Notes under the pieces: model-generated
Databases searched by the model: none
Told to the model about the DNA's origin: nothing
Seen by the model: the letters and a program-made list of their open reading frames with translations, nothing else
Shown here: positions 6,817-13,261 of the stretch, one piece after another
How positions within the stretch are numbered: position 1 is the first letter of the stretch
How the letters are laid out: the number at the start of each line of letters is the position of its first letter
Assembly (NCBI GenBank): GCA_937890135.1
Contig: CALBYC010000236.1
Coordinates: forward strand, 1 to 13,261
Direction: 5' to 3'
Source of the DNA: an uncultured Parabacteroides sp.
GTDB taxonomy: Bacteria > Bacteroidota > Bacteroidia > Bacteroidales > Tannerellaceae
DNA: 13,261 nt
Program-made: the position numbers and the translations under genes

Positions 6817-8385
6817 ATGGTGGAAAAAAGAATTAGTTTCGGGCGGGATAGGTTGCCTCTGATAGCAAGTCTGCTGCTATGGATATCCTGTTTGGGCATG
6901 GGGATGCAATTAAGTTCATGCACGCCCAACACCCAACATGCTTACTATATCGACCCCGAAGCGGGCAATGATGCCAATTCCGGGCGTTCGGCAGAAGAGG
7001 CCTGGCAAAGCCTGGAGAAAGTCAAGGACATTTCTTTGGCTCCCGGTGAACAGTTGTTGCTGAAGCGCGGGACGACCCTCAACGGACAGCTCGAAGTTTG
7101 TGCGAAAGGGACTGCGGACAAGCCTGTTGTTATCGGATCTTACGGAGACAATAAATTGCCGAAACCTTGCATTGTAGGAAATGATACTTCGCTCTATGCG
7201 GTTCATATTTTCAATTCAGAACACCTTATCATGCGAGATCTTGAAATCGTAAATACCGGCAAGCAAGCCCTGCCACTGCGTACCGGATTGAAGATAGAAT
7301 GCAAAGATTACGGAGTTTCACACAATATCCGCATAGACGGCTTGACCATCCGCGATGTCAACGGATCCCTTGTCAAGCAATTGGGAGGAGGAAGCGGAAT
7401 CTATATTGTCAATGAAGGGGCAAAGGTGAAGTCTTGCTTCGACAGCCTCGTCATCGAGAACTGCCATATCTTGCGGTGTGCACGAAATGCCATGATTTGG
7501 AAGGGTTACCATGACCGCAGGAACTGGTATCCCAGCAAACATACCGTGATACGTGGCAACCTCATTGAAGAGGTACCGGGTGATGGCATTGTGCCCATCG
7601 GTTGCGACAGCACGCTCATCGAATATAACGTGATGAGAAATTGCCCGGATGTGTTGCCCATGACAGAGGCTGCTGCTGGATTTTGGCCATGGAGCTGTGA
7701 CAACACGACGATCCAATTCAACCATGTCAGCGGGCACAAGGCGCCATGGGATGCGCAAGCCTATGACTGTGACTACAACTGCACGAACACCGTCATCCAA
7801 TACAATTACAGCCATGACAATTATGGCGGCTTGGTGTTAATCTGCGATGCGGGGAAAGAACGCACCTACAGCTTGGGAAACCAGCACAGCACCGTGCGGT
7901 ATAATATCAGCATAGGTGACGGCATACGCCCCAAACCTACTCGCCAGGGCATGTTTTCGCCTGGCATCCACATTGCCGGACGGGTAGAAGATACCCGCAT
8001 CGAACGCAACATCATACATGCCAATGCCAAGCCTGGCAAGGACATTGACCGGAGCATGGTCGTGTCCGACAATTGGGATGGCTATGCAGCCCGCACGACC
8101 TTTTCCCAGAACATCTTTTATGCAGCCGAGCCTTCATGCTTTGATTTGACCCAATCCACCGGTAACGTATTCAACGGTAACTGGCATTTGGGCGACTATG
8201 CCTCGTTGCCCGATGACCCGGAGCAGAAAACGGACTGTCCAGTATATGATGAACTGATTCTTTCTGTAGACAAAGATGGATACGGAGGCTTGGAGAAACT
8301 GATGAAGCAGCACACTGTATGTGGCGTAAAATTCCTGTTCGTTGATAAAGAAAGCATTGAAAACTTCTTCGGGCTTCTGCAATAA
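6817..8385 (+). CDS. Right-handed parallel beta-helix lipoprotein (pectate-lyase-like fold)
   Basis: A 522-residue exported protein. A basic N-terminus and hydrophobic segment (13-32) lead to the lipobox LSSC, with C35 as the lipidated residue. The next residues (TPNTQ) lack the acidic patch of a Bacteroidetes surface-export signal, so it may face the periplasm. Residues 43-69 (YYIDPEAGNDANSG and on to EEAW) are the usual N-terminal cap of this superfamily. From about 125 to 440 there are repeated rungs, for example NIRIDGLTIRD, HTVIRGNLIEE, DSTLIEYNVMRN, NTTIQFNHVSG, NTVIQYNYSHDN, STVRYNISIGDG and DTRIERNIIHAN. The fold is typical of polysaccharide lyases, glycosidases and epimerases, but I cannot assign a catalytic residue or substrate. 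It is unusually rich in cysteine for this fold, with more than a dozen. It precedes an SGNH esterase-like gene; no SusC/SusD genes are nearby. Base and codon use look more G/C-rich than in flanking genes. Confidence 0.82.
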   Translation: MVEKRISFGRDRLPLIASLLLWISCLGMGMQLSSCTPNTQHAYYIDPEAGNDANSGRSAEEAWQSLEKVKDISLAPGEQLLLKRGTTLNGQLEVCAKGTADKPVVIGSYGDNKLPKPCIVGNDTSLYAVHIFNSEHLIMRDLEIVNTGKQALPLRTGLKIECKDYGVSHNIRIDGLTIRDVNGSLVKQLGGGSGIYIVNEGAKVKSCFDSLVIENCHILRCARNAMIWKGYHDRRNWYPSKHTVIRGNLIEEVPGDGIVPIGCDSTLIEYNVMRNCPDVLPMTEAAAGFWPWSCDNTTIQFNHVSGHKAPWDAQAYDCDYNCTNTVIQYNYSHDNYGGLVLICDAGKERTYSLGNQHSTVRYNISIGDGIRPKPTRQGMFSPGIHIAGRVEDTRIERNIIHANAKPGKDIDRSMVVSDNWDGYAARTTFSQNIFYAAEPSCFDLTQSTGNVFNGNWHLGDYASLPDDPEQKTDCPVYDELILSVDKDGYGGLEKLMKQHTVCGVKFLFVDKESIENFFGLLQ

Positions 8386-8398
8386 TCAACGGCATCGC

Positions 8399-8421
8399 CA
8401 ACTATCATGCAAGTTGTTTTT
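8399..8421 (+). terminator. Weak possible terminator after the beta-helix gene
   Basis: A 5-bp stem, CAACT (8399-8403) with AGTTG (8412-8416), has an 8-nt loop and is followed directly by five T residues (8417-8421). It lies 13 nt after the stop codon. The stem is short, so efficiency is doubtful. Confidence 0.35.
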
Positions 8422-8476
8422 CATCAATGATGAGTGAATAATCTGTTTCCCATGGCAGGAATGAAAGATTTTATTA

Positions 8477-8484
8477 TACCTTTG
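8477..8484 (+). promoter_or_regulatory. -7 promoter element of the SGNH hydrolase gene
   Basis: TACCTTTG is a full match to TAnnTTTG. No good TTTG -33 element lies at the right distance. The predicted start near 8490 lies downstream of the in-frame ATG at 8434, which favours the ATG at 8506 as the true start. Confidence 0.5.
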
Positions 8485-8505
8485 TGTCAAAATAATCATA
8501 AAAAA

Positions 8506-9198
8506 ATGAAAAAGATATTCGTATTGTTCGCCTTGTCGCTGATATTGTTCCAGCAAGGCATAGCGCAGGTGCGCCAGACTGTCGCCGTTTTAGGTGATTC
8601 ATATTCCACTTATGAAGGTTTTATTCCTGAAGGCAATGCTGTATGGTATCATAATCCTGCCCATACAGACCAGACAGACGTATCGAGCGTGGAGCAAACA
8701 TGGTGGTGGCAGGTGGCAAAAGAGGGAGGATATAAACTGGGCATGATAAACGCCTATTCCGGCTCTACCATTTGCAACACTGGCTATAACGACCAAGACT
8801 TCACAGACCGTTCCTTTCTCTCCCGGTCCGGCAACCTCGGCAATCCAGACATCATCCTTATCTGTGGGGCGACCAATGATTCATGGGCAGGTGTGAAAAT
8901 GGGAGAGTACCAATATACCGATTGGAAACGTGCAGACCTTTATTATTTTCGTCCGGCCATGGCGAAGATGTTAAGTGATATCCGTCAACGTTACCCTAAC
9001 GTGAAGGTCTATTTCATCCTCAACTCCGAATTGAAAGATGAAATCAACCAATCCGTCGAGACGGTATGCCGCCACTATGACGTACCGCTAATCAAACTAA
9101 AGGACATCGATAAAAAGGCCGGGCATCCATCTGTAAAGGGGATGAAAAGCATGGCAGAACAGGTATTGAAAGTATTAAAGGATGCTTCTCCCATTTGA
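8506..9198 (+). CDS. Secreted SGNH/GDSL-family hydrolase
   Basis: A 230-residue protein with a Sec signal peptide (KK at 2-3, hydrophobic to about 17, probable cleavage after A20). The start at 8506 is preferred because the signal peptide begins there and a -7 element lies just upstream. SGNH blocks are visible: block I GDSYS with nucleophile S32 (30-34), block II glycine G86 in AYSGST, block III GATND with N124 (121-125), and block V with H207 in GHPS. The usual Asp three residues before that His is absent; D202 is five residues ahead. Enzymes of this superfamily in gut Bacteroidetes often remove acetyl or other ester groups from glycans; the substrate here is unknown. It follows the beta-helix gene on the same strand but appears to have its own promoter. 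Confidence 0.85.
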   Translation: MKKIFVLFALSLILFQQGIAQVRQTVAVLGDSYSTYEGFIPEGNAVWYHNPAHTDQTDVSSVEQTWWWQVAKEGGYKLGMINAYSGSTICNTGYNDQDFTDRSFLSRSGNLGNPDIILICGATNDSWAGVKMGEYQYTDWKRADLYYFRPAMAKMLSDIRQRYPNVKVYFILNSELKDEINQSVETVCRHYDVPLIKLKDIDKKAGHPSVKGMKSMAEQVLKVLKDASPI

Positions 9199-9210
9199 AA
9201 TGAGCATCCT
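9179..9210 (+). other. Stem-loop spanning the SGNH hydrolase stop codon
   Basis: AGGATGCT (9179-9186) pairs with AGCATCCT (9203-9210) over 8 bp around the stop codon at 9196-9198. The loop can form a small CATT/AATG inner stem. A run of six T residues (9231-9236) lies 20 nt further on, too far for a textbook intrinsic terminator, so this is a 3'-end structure of uncertain role. Confidence 0.35.
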
Positions 9211-9247
9211 GCTGAAAACTTGTTCAAAACTTTTTTAAGGCATAAAG

Positions 9248-9277
9248 TTTGGTTTCTTGACTGAATGCCTACCTTTA
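9248..9277 (+). promoter_or_regulatory. Bacteroides-type promoter of the outer-membrane barrel operon
   Basis: TTTG (9248-9251), 18 nt, then TACCTTTA (9270-9277), which has one mismatch to TAnnTTTG at the last base. Transcription should start near 9283, inside the palindrome at 9279-9291. Confidence 0.6.
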
Positions 9278-9278
9278 C

Positions 9279-9291
9279 ACTCAATTTGAGT
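9279..9291 (+). promoter_or_regulatory. Perfect palindrome at the predicted transcription start (possible operator)
   Basis: ACTCAA-T-TTGAGT is an exact inverted repeat with a single central base. It starts one base after the -7 element and spans the predicted +1. That position fits a repressor site or a short hairpin at the extreme 5' end of the mRNA. The function is inferred from position only. Confidence 0.4.
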
Positions 9292-9319
9292 GAGCATTAA
9301 TTACCGAAATCCTGAAACT

Positions 9320-10138
9320 ATGAAAAAGACATTTCCCTTTCTGGCAGCTTTGTTTATATTTGTCCATGATGCGCATGCCTCATCTTCAGATTATCTACGA
9401 GTTCCCAATATCCACTCCCTCGCAATGGGAGGGAGTGGAATTGTAACGGACGCATTTTCCAATCCGTCCGTGATGGAATTGTCGTCAAGCCGTTCTGTCG
9501 GAGTTGAATATTTTAACCGTTATGGATTAAAAGAATTAGGTACGGCTCAAGGCTATTTCCTTTTTCCCAACCCTATACTGTCATTTGGAGTGCATATATC
9601 ATCTTTCGGATATGAGCAGTTCAAGATGTTGATGGGAAGATGCCTGCTTTCAAAACGCTTGAATGAACGATGGAATATAGGTGTTTCCTTCCAATATGCC
9701 TATTTGCAATCCGAACTATATGAAACAAAGCCTGCAAAAGTTTCAACGGATTTAGGCATTGTTTATAACCCGTTTGAAAACCTGTTTATTGCTTTTACCG
9801 TGCAAGATTTCCCTTCTTTTCAGTTGACATCTAAAACGGTTGATATCAATGAATTTAAATCGTATCGAATGGAAGCAGGTATTAACTGGAATATTATGAA
9901 CGGGTTATTGATAACTTCCTATGGGGCGTTAAATGAACAACAAGATGTCATGGCTGGAATCGGTATGGAATATAAGGTTTATTCCTGTTTTGCACTTCGG
10001 GCAGGGGTACAAACATTGCCTTTTTTGCCTTCCATCGGTTTAGGAATCCATCTCAATGGTTTCCAAATAGATGCCGTAGCGATTTGGCATCCGGAATTAG
10101 GCATTAATTCAGGTATCGGACTGTCTTACTCTTTTTAA
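9320..10138 (+). CDS. PorV/PorQ-like outer-membrane beta-barrel protein
   Basis: A 272-residue exported protein. Its signal peptide runs from KK (2-3) to about A20 (DAHA). The start is placed at ATG 9320 because the signal peptide begins there; an upstream in-frame GTG at 9290 lies inside the palindrome at the predicted transcription start. The mature part opens with LRVPNIHSLAMGGSGIVTDAFSNP, where the AMGG..V.DA..NP pattern is typical of FadL-like PorV/PorQ proteins of Bacteroidetes. Alternating aromatic and glycine-rich strands follow, and the protein ends in SYSF, a C-terminal Phe as in proteins inserted by the BAM machinery. It is shorter than the PorV and PorQ proteins linked to type IX secretion, so it is probably a relative, not an ortholog. 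It lies 8 nt ahead of the helix-hairpin-helix barrel gene and shares its operon. Confidence 0.72.
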   Translation: MKKTFPFLAALFIFVHDAHASSSDYLRVPNIHSLAMGGSGIVTDAFSNPSVMELSSSRSVGVEYFNRYGLKELGTAQGYFLFPNPILSFGVHISSFGYEQFKMLMGRCLLSKRLNERWNIGVSFQYAYLQSELYETKPAKVSTDLGIVYNPFENLFIAFTVQDFPSFQLTSKTVDINEFKSYRMEAGINWNIMNGLLITSYGALNEQQDVMAGIGMEYKVYSCFALRAGVQTLPFLPSIGLGIHLNGFQIDAVAIWHPELGINSGIGLSYSF

Positions 10139-10146
10139 AATAAACC

Positions 10147-12174
10147 ATGCAGCAAATGAAAAAGTTAACAATCTTGTTTATAACATGGTTCATATTAAGT
10201 TATCATGTTTATAGTCAACAAATAATAGCCGTTGATAAATGGAAAGAATATGTGGATGATTTAGCCGGAGACGATGCGGATGAAAATAAACTGGAAACCT
10301 TATACGCTGAATTATCTTACCTTTCGGAACATCCATTTGACTTGAACACGGTAACGGAAGAACAATTGAGCCGACTTCCTTTCCTGACCGATAAGCAAGT
10401 GGAGCAAATCCTCAGCTATCGGAAAAAGGTTCGCTCTTTTGTCTCTATATATGAATTGAAGGCAATTTACGGACTGGACTATGCAACGGTTGAATTACTC
10501 TATCCTTTTGTTTATATTGGACATAAATCGGTGGATAAACATCCAATTTCGGTTAAAAACATGTTGAAATATGGGAGCAATGAATTAATAGCAAGGACCG
10601 ATTATGGTTTTCAGCAGAAGGATGGGTATCGTCCATGTCCGGATTCTGTCTTGCAAAAGTATCCGAATCGGAAATACTTGGGAGAACCATTTTATGCTTC
10701 ACTGCGATATAGTTATCATTATGACGACCGGTTGATGTGGGGTTTTGTGGGTGAGAAAGACGCAGGAGAACCTTTTTGGACGAAACGTCATAAAGGGTTC
10801 GACTATTACTCGTTCCATTTTATCCTGAAAGACCAAGGGGCATTGAAAACTTTGGCTTTGGGCGATTATAAATTATCTTTTGGCCAAGGTTTAGTTTTAA
10901 GCCATGACTTTTCCCCCAGTAGAGTAGCTTTGGTCACGCAAGCCGAGAGACGGACATCCGGCATCAGGCGGCACTATTCCACCAACGAACAAGATTATTT
11001 CCGCGGTGTGGCGGCAACAATAGTTTTATCCAAATCTTTTGAAGCGACGCTTTTCTATTCGGGAAGGAAATGGGACGCATCCGTCTCCCATGACACTTTC
11101 CCCTCATTGAAGACGGATGGTTTGCATCGTTTGGAACGGGATTGGCAAAAACGGAAAAAAGTGGATATATATACGTTCGGTGGGAACTTTCGTTGGAAGA
11201 AACCTCGTTTCCAAATAGGGATAACTGCGGTTGATTACTATTTGGGAGGTGCAACTTTTTATCCGCAAAAATTGCCATATAATCAATTCGCATTCAGAGG
11301 AAAGAACAATTTCAACATAGGTGTTGATTACTTGTTGAAAAGCAGGGTGATAAAATTTTACGGAGAGACGGCCATATCGGCCAATGGTGCGATGGCAACA
11401 TTGAATGCTTTTCGGGTTACACCTGTTTCTTATTGTTCTCTATTGTTACTTCATCGTTACTATGACAAACGTTACCAATCGCTATATGGTAATGCGTTTG
11501 GCCAGAACAGCACCGTGCAAAATGAACAGGGTTATTATTGTGGCTTGCAATGGCAGCCCTTTGCCTATTGGAAATTATCCGCTTACGCCGATTTCTTCCG
11601 TTTCCCGTGGCTGAAATATCAAGCAAAAAGCTTACAAACGGGGAAAGAATACATGGCGCAAATAGATTATTTATCAGGAAAAAGATTCTCCTCCTATTTG
11701 AGATATAAGGAGAAAAGGAAAGAGGAGTCAGACGTACAACGCCGTTTGCGGTGGCAAGCTGTTTATAGCTGTGACGACAAATGGTATCTGCGCACATCCA
11801 TTGACGGAGTCCTTTATGATGGACAAAAAGGGAACAAAGGAGGATATATGTTGGCTCAAAGCCTTGGATGGAAACCTCGCCACATTCCTTTTCTGGCGGA
11901 TTTATATGTCGCATGGTTCTCGACGGACGATTATTCCGTCCGCATCAGTTCATACGAGAAAAATCTATTATATGCATTTTATATGCCTTCTTTTTACGGA
12001 AAAGGAGTCCGTATAGCAGCAACCGTCAATTGGAATATTAACCAGTGCATAAAACTGTCGGCCAAACTGGGGCATACATCTTATACTGACCGCGAATCGA
12101 TAGGGAGCGGGCTGGAACAGATACAAGGCAAACATAAAACGGATTTATCTTTGCTTCTCCGATTCAAATTCTGA
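10147..12174 (+). CDS. Outer-membrane barrel protein with N-terminal ComEA-like helix-hairpin-helix domain
   Basis: A 675-residue protein (or 672 if the ATG at 10156 is used; the signal peptide starts there with MKKLTILF, and cleavage is likely near residue 23). Residues 65-122 align by eye with the tandem helix-hairpin-helix of ComEA: DLNTVTEEQLSRLPFL followed by DKQVEQILSYRKK, then FVSIYELKAIYGLDYATVELLYPFV. In ComEA the hairpins carry GIG loops; here they read FLT and GLD, so the DNA-backbone contact loops are degenerate. From about 140 to the end there are many amphipathic strands. They include GDYKLSFGQGLVLS, which I associate with this Bacteroidetes family, and the C-terminus LLLRFKF ends in Phe. 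This suggests a large outer-membrane barrel with a periplasmic N-terminal domain. Function is unknown. DNA uptake is one idea but is not supported by the loops. It is co-transcribed with the small barrel gene just upstream. Confidence 0.78.
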   Translation: MQQMKKLTILFITWFILSYHVYSQQIIAVDKWKEYVDDLAGDDADENKLETLYAELSYLSEHPFDLNTVTEEQLSRLPFLTDKQVEQILSYRKKVRSFVSIYELKAIYGLDYATVELLYPFVYIGHKSVDKHPISVKNMLKYGSNELIARTDYGFQQKDGYRPCPDSVLQKYPNRKYLGEPFYASLRYSYHYDDRLMWGFVGEKDAGEPFWTKRHKGFDYYSFHFILKDQGALKTLALGDYKLSFGQGLVLSHDFSPSRVALVTQAERRTSGIRRHYSTNEQDYFRGVAATIVLSKSFEATLFYSGRKWDASVSHDTFPSLKTDGLHRLERDWQKRKKVDIYTFGGNFRWKKPRFQIGITAVDYYLGGATFYPQKLPYNQFAFRGKNNFNIGVDYLLKSRVIKFYGETAISANGAMATLNAFRVTPVSYCSLLLLHRYYDKRYQSLYGNAFGQNSTVQNEQGYYCGLQWQPFAYWKLSAYADFFRFPWLKYQAKSLQTGKEYMAQIDYLSGKRFSSYLRYKEKRKEESDVQRRLRWQAVYSCDDKWYLRTSIDGVLYDGQKGNKGGYMLAQSLGWKPRHIPFLADLYVAWFSTDDYSVRISSYEKNLLYAFYMPSFYGKGVRIAATVNWNINQCIKLSAKLGHTSYTDRESIGSGLEQIQGKHKTDLSLLLRFKF

Positions 12175-12184
12175 ACGAAATCGT

Positions 12185-12192
12185 TATCTTTG
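12185..12192 (+). promoter_or_regulatory. -7 promoter element of the radical SAM gene
   Basis: TATCTTTG is a full match to TAnnTTTG, 10 nt after the barrel gene's stop codon. An identical TATCTTTG lies upstream at 12146-12153, inside that gene. Neither has a clear TTTG -33 element. The predicted start near 12198 favours the ATG at 12225. Confidence 0.5.
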
Positions 12193-12224
12193 TGATAAGA
12201 AAGGGAACATTATACAAAAGCAAT

Positions 12225-13004
12225 ATGAGTACGATTCTTTTTGATAAAATAATTTATGGGCCAATCCATAGCAGAAGGTTAGGCGTTTCATTGGGAGTCA
12301 ATCTTTTCCCGGCTGATGGGAAATTATGTACGTTCAATTGCGTTTATTGCGAGTGCGGATTCAACGAAGACCATCGCACACACACGCCATTGCCGAGAAG
12401 AGAAGAGGTAAAAGAGCAATTGGTAAAGAAACTTGACGAAATGCGTGCAAGCGGTTTGCTTCCGGATGTGATAACGTTTGCAGGTAATGGGGAACCGACT
12501 TTGCATCCGGATTTTGCAAATATCATTGACGATACGATTGCCGTCCGTAACCAGCATTGCCCTTCTGCCAAGATTGCGGTTTTGTCCAATTCGACCATGC
12601 TGGACCGTGAACCTGTTTTCGAAGCGTTGTGCAAAGTGGAAGATAACATAATGAAGCTTGATTCTATCTTGGACAGCAGGATACGCCAGATAGACAACCC
12701 GAATAAACCAGGTTTTTGCTTTGACACGTTATTACGGAATTTATGCCGCTTCAAAGGGAATTTGATTATCCAGACCATGTTTTTGAGAGGCGAACGGGAC
12801 GGAATAAAGTTAGATAATACGACGGAAGAGGAAATCACAGGATGGATCGATGCTCTGAAACAAATCAAGCCTCGTCAAGTAATGATTTATACAGTCGATC
12901 GTGAAACACCTCTCAAATCGCTTTATAAAGTATCCAAACCAGACCTGGATGCGATTGCGGAAAGAGCAAGAAACGAGGGATTCGATGTGACAGTCTCCTA
13001 TTGA
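12225..13004 (+). CDS. Radical SAM protein, COG0731-type (wyosine-synthase-related)
   Basis: A 259-residue cytoplasmic iron-sulfur enzyme that should cleave S-adenosylmethionine to start a radical reaction. The cluster motif CxxxCxxC is at C35, C39 and C42, and GNGEPTLHP follows near residues 87-95. The N-terminal signature YGPIHSRRLGVSLGVNL (11-27) is typical of COG0731, the group that contains archaeal tRNA wyosine synthases. The segment before C35 has no cysteine, so the second iron-sulfur cluster of TYW1/Taw1 cannot be bound there; the substrate is therefore unlikely to be the same and is unknown. The start at 12225 is chosen because the family signature begins there and a -7 element lies at 12185. 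The gene follows the barrel gene by 50 bp. Confidence 0.85.
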   Translation: MSTILFDKIIYGPIHSRRLGVSLGVNLFPADGKLCTFNCVYCECGFNEDHRTHTPLPRREEVKEQLVKKLDEMRASGLLPDVITFAGNGEPTLHPDFANIIDDTIAVRNQHCPSAKIAVLSNSTMLDREPVFEALCKVEDNIMKLDSILDSRIRQIDNPNKPGFCFDTLLRNLCRFKGNLIIQTMFLRGERDGIKLDNTTEEEITGWIDALKQIKPRQVMIYTVDRETPLKSLYKVSKPDLDAIAERARNEGFDVTVSY

Positions 13005-13202
13005 ATTTGTCTGTCATAAAACAGCATTGCCAGCACTTGGTTGGGGATACCGGAATGCTTCCGCCCGAGCACCGGAGAATCCTGATTATTAGCATTCACG
13101 GGAGGCAATTGTTCGGATATACGAAATAGCACATTCTCCCGTTAGGAATAATAGCAGAAGAAAGAAGTTTGATTTCAAAACAATAAAAGGACAATAGAAG
13201 CG
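13005..13202. other. Intergenic region without recognised gene
   Basis: This 198-bp stretch holds two weak inverted repeats: GAATGCT (13053-13059) with AGCATTC (13091-13097), and GGAGAAT (13074-13080) with ATTCTCC (13133-13139). Neither is followed by a T-tract. No coding frame, tRNA or good promoter is visible. Confidence 0.4.
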
Positions 13203-13261
13203 ATGAAGAAAGACAAGGTACTTTGGGCAGACGATGAAATTGATTTGTTGAAACCTCATAT
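13203..13261 (+). CDS. PorX-like response regulator, N-terminal fragment cut by the window edge
   Basis: Only 19 codons are visible: MKKDKVLWADDEIDLLKPH. The VLWADDEIDLLKPH core closely resembles the start of PorX-type response regulators of Bacteroidetes, in which a receiver domain is joined to a PglZ/alkaline-phosphatase-like domain. D10 and D11 match the acidic pocket that binds Mg2+ at the phosphorylation site. In Porphyromonas gingivalis PorX controls type IX secretion genes, but orthologs also occur in species without that system. The leader is A-rich. A weak -7-like GAAGTTTG lies at 13164-13171 without a good -33. With so little sequence, any receiver-domain regulator remains possible. 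Confidence 0.68.
   Translation, partial: MKKDKVLWADDEIDLLKPH

Noticed and set aside
7318..7815. 165-codon open frame on the minus strand
   Set aside because: Antisense to the beta-helix gene, with no family resemblance and no promoter.
8434..8505. Upstream ATG for the SGNH hydrolase
   Set aside because: The extension would place 24 residues before a perfect signal peptide and contains the -7 element at 8477-8484.
11417..11914. 165-codon open frame on the minus strand
   Set aside because: Antisense to the barrel gene; low-quality composition and no domain.
10147..12174. Calling the barrel protein a competence (DNA uptake) factor
   Set aside because: The helix-hairpin-helix fold is there, but the glycine turns that contact DNA are missing and no other competence gene is present.
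12344..12868. 174-codon open frame on the minus strand
   Set aside because: Antisense to the radical SAM gene, which has clear motifs throughout.
1..13261. CRISPR array, tRNA, rRNA or insertion sequence
   Set aside because: No spaced direct repeats, cloverleaf with a CCA-type end, rRNA-like stretch or transposase was seen by eye; a tRNA or repeat scan could confirm this.

Overview
The window looks like a chromosomal segment of a Bacteroidetes bacterium, most likely order Bacteroidales. Three things point there. Seven of the genes or operons sit behind sites resembling the Bacteroides-type promoter (-33 TTTG, about 18-20 nt, -7 TAnnTTTG). Start codons have A/T-rich leaders without a Shine-Dalgarno sequence. 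The protein types are also typical: a PorX-like response regulator, a PorV/PorQ-like barrel, a helix-hairpin-helix outer-membrane barrel and the Bacteroidetes forms of PurN and RNase III. Genus cannot be fixed from the sequence alone. No tRNA, rRNA, CRISPR array, insertion sequence or integrase was seen.

Layout. 54-1187 (minus): a stand-alone ORC/Cdc6-like (ATPase_2-type) ATPase with its own promoter. 1446-3436 (plus): cysS, then a PaaI-type hotdog thioesterase. This run ends tail-to-tail with purN (3433-3999, minus), the two stop codons interlocking in one TTAA. A divergent region of about 150 bp separates purN from acpP-fabF-rnc (4148-6586, plus), the fatty-acid-synthesis/RNase III cluster, which ends at a good intrinsic terminator (6603-6649). 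6817-9198: two exported proteins with separate promoters, a beta-helix lipoprotein and an SGNH esterase-like protein, a pair that suggests glycan processing. 9320-12174: two probable outer-membrane beta-barrels in one operon, a small PorV/PorQ-like barrel and a large barrel carrying a periplasmic ComEA-like helix-hairpin-helix domain. 12225-13004: a COG0731-type radical SAM protein. 13203 to the right edge: the first 19 codons of a PorX-like response regulator.

Most interesting points. (1) A perfect 12-bp inverted repeat lies inside codons 9-20 of rnc, the gene for the enzyme that cuts double-stranded RNA; this suggests possible autoregulation. (2) The barrel pair at 9320-12174 joins a DNA-binding-type fold to an outer-membrane barrel, but the hairpin glycines that normally contact DNA are missing. 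(3) A perfect palindrome sits at the predicted transcription start of that operon.

No gene-free stretch exceeds 300 bases. The longest are 1188-1445 (two divergent promoters in A/T-rich DNA), 6587-6816 (rnc terminator, then the promoter of the beta-helix gene) and 13005-13202 (only weak inverted repeats and no convincing promoter).
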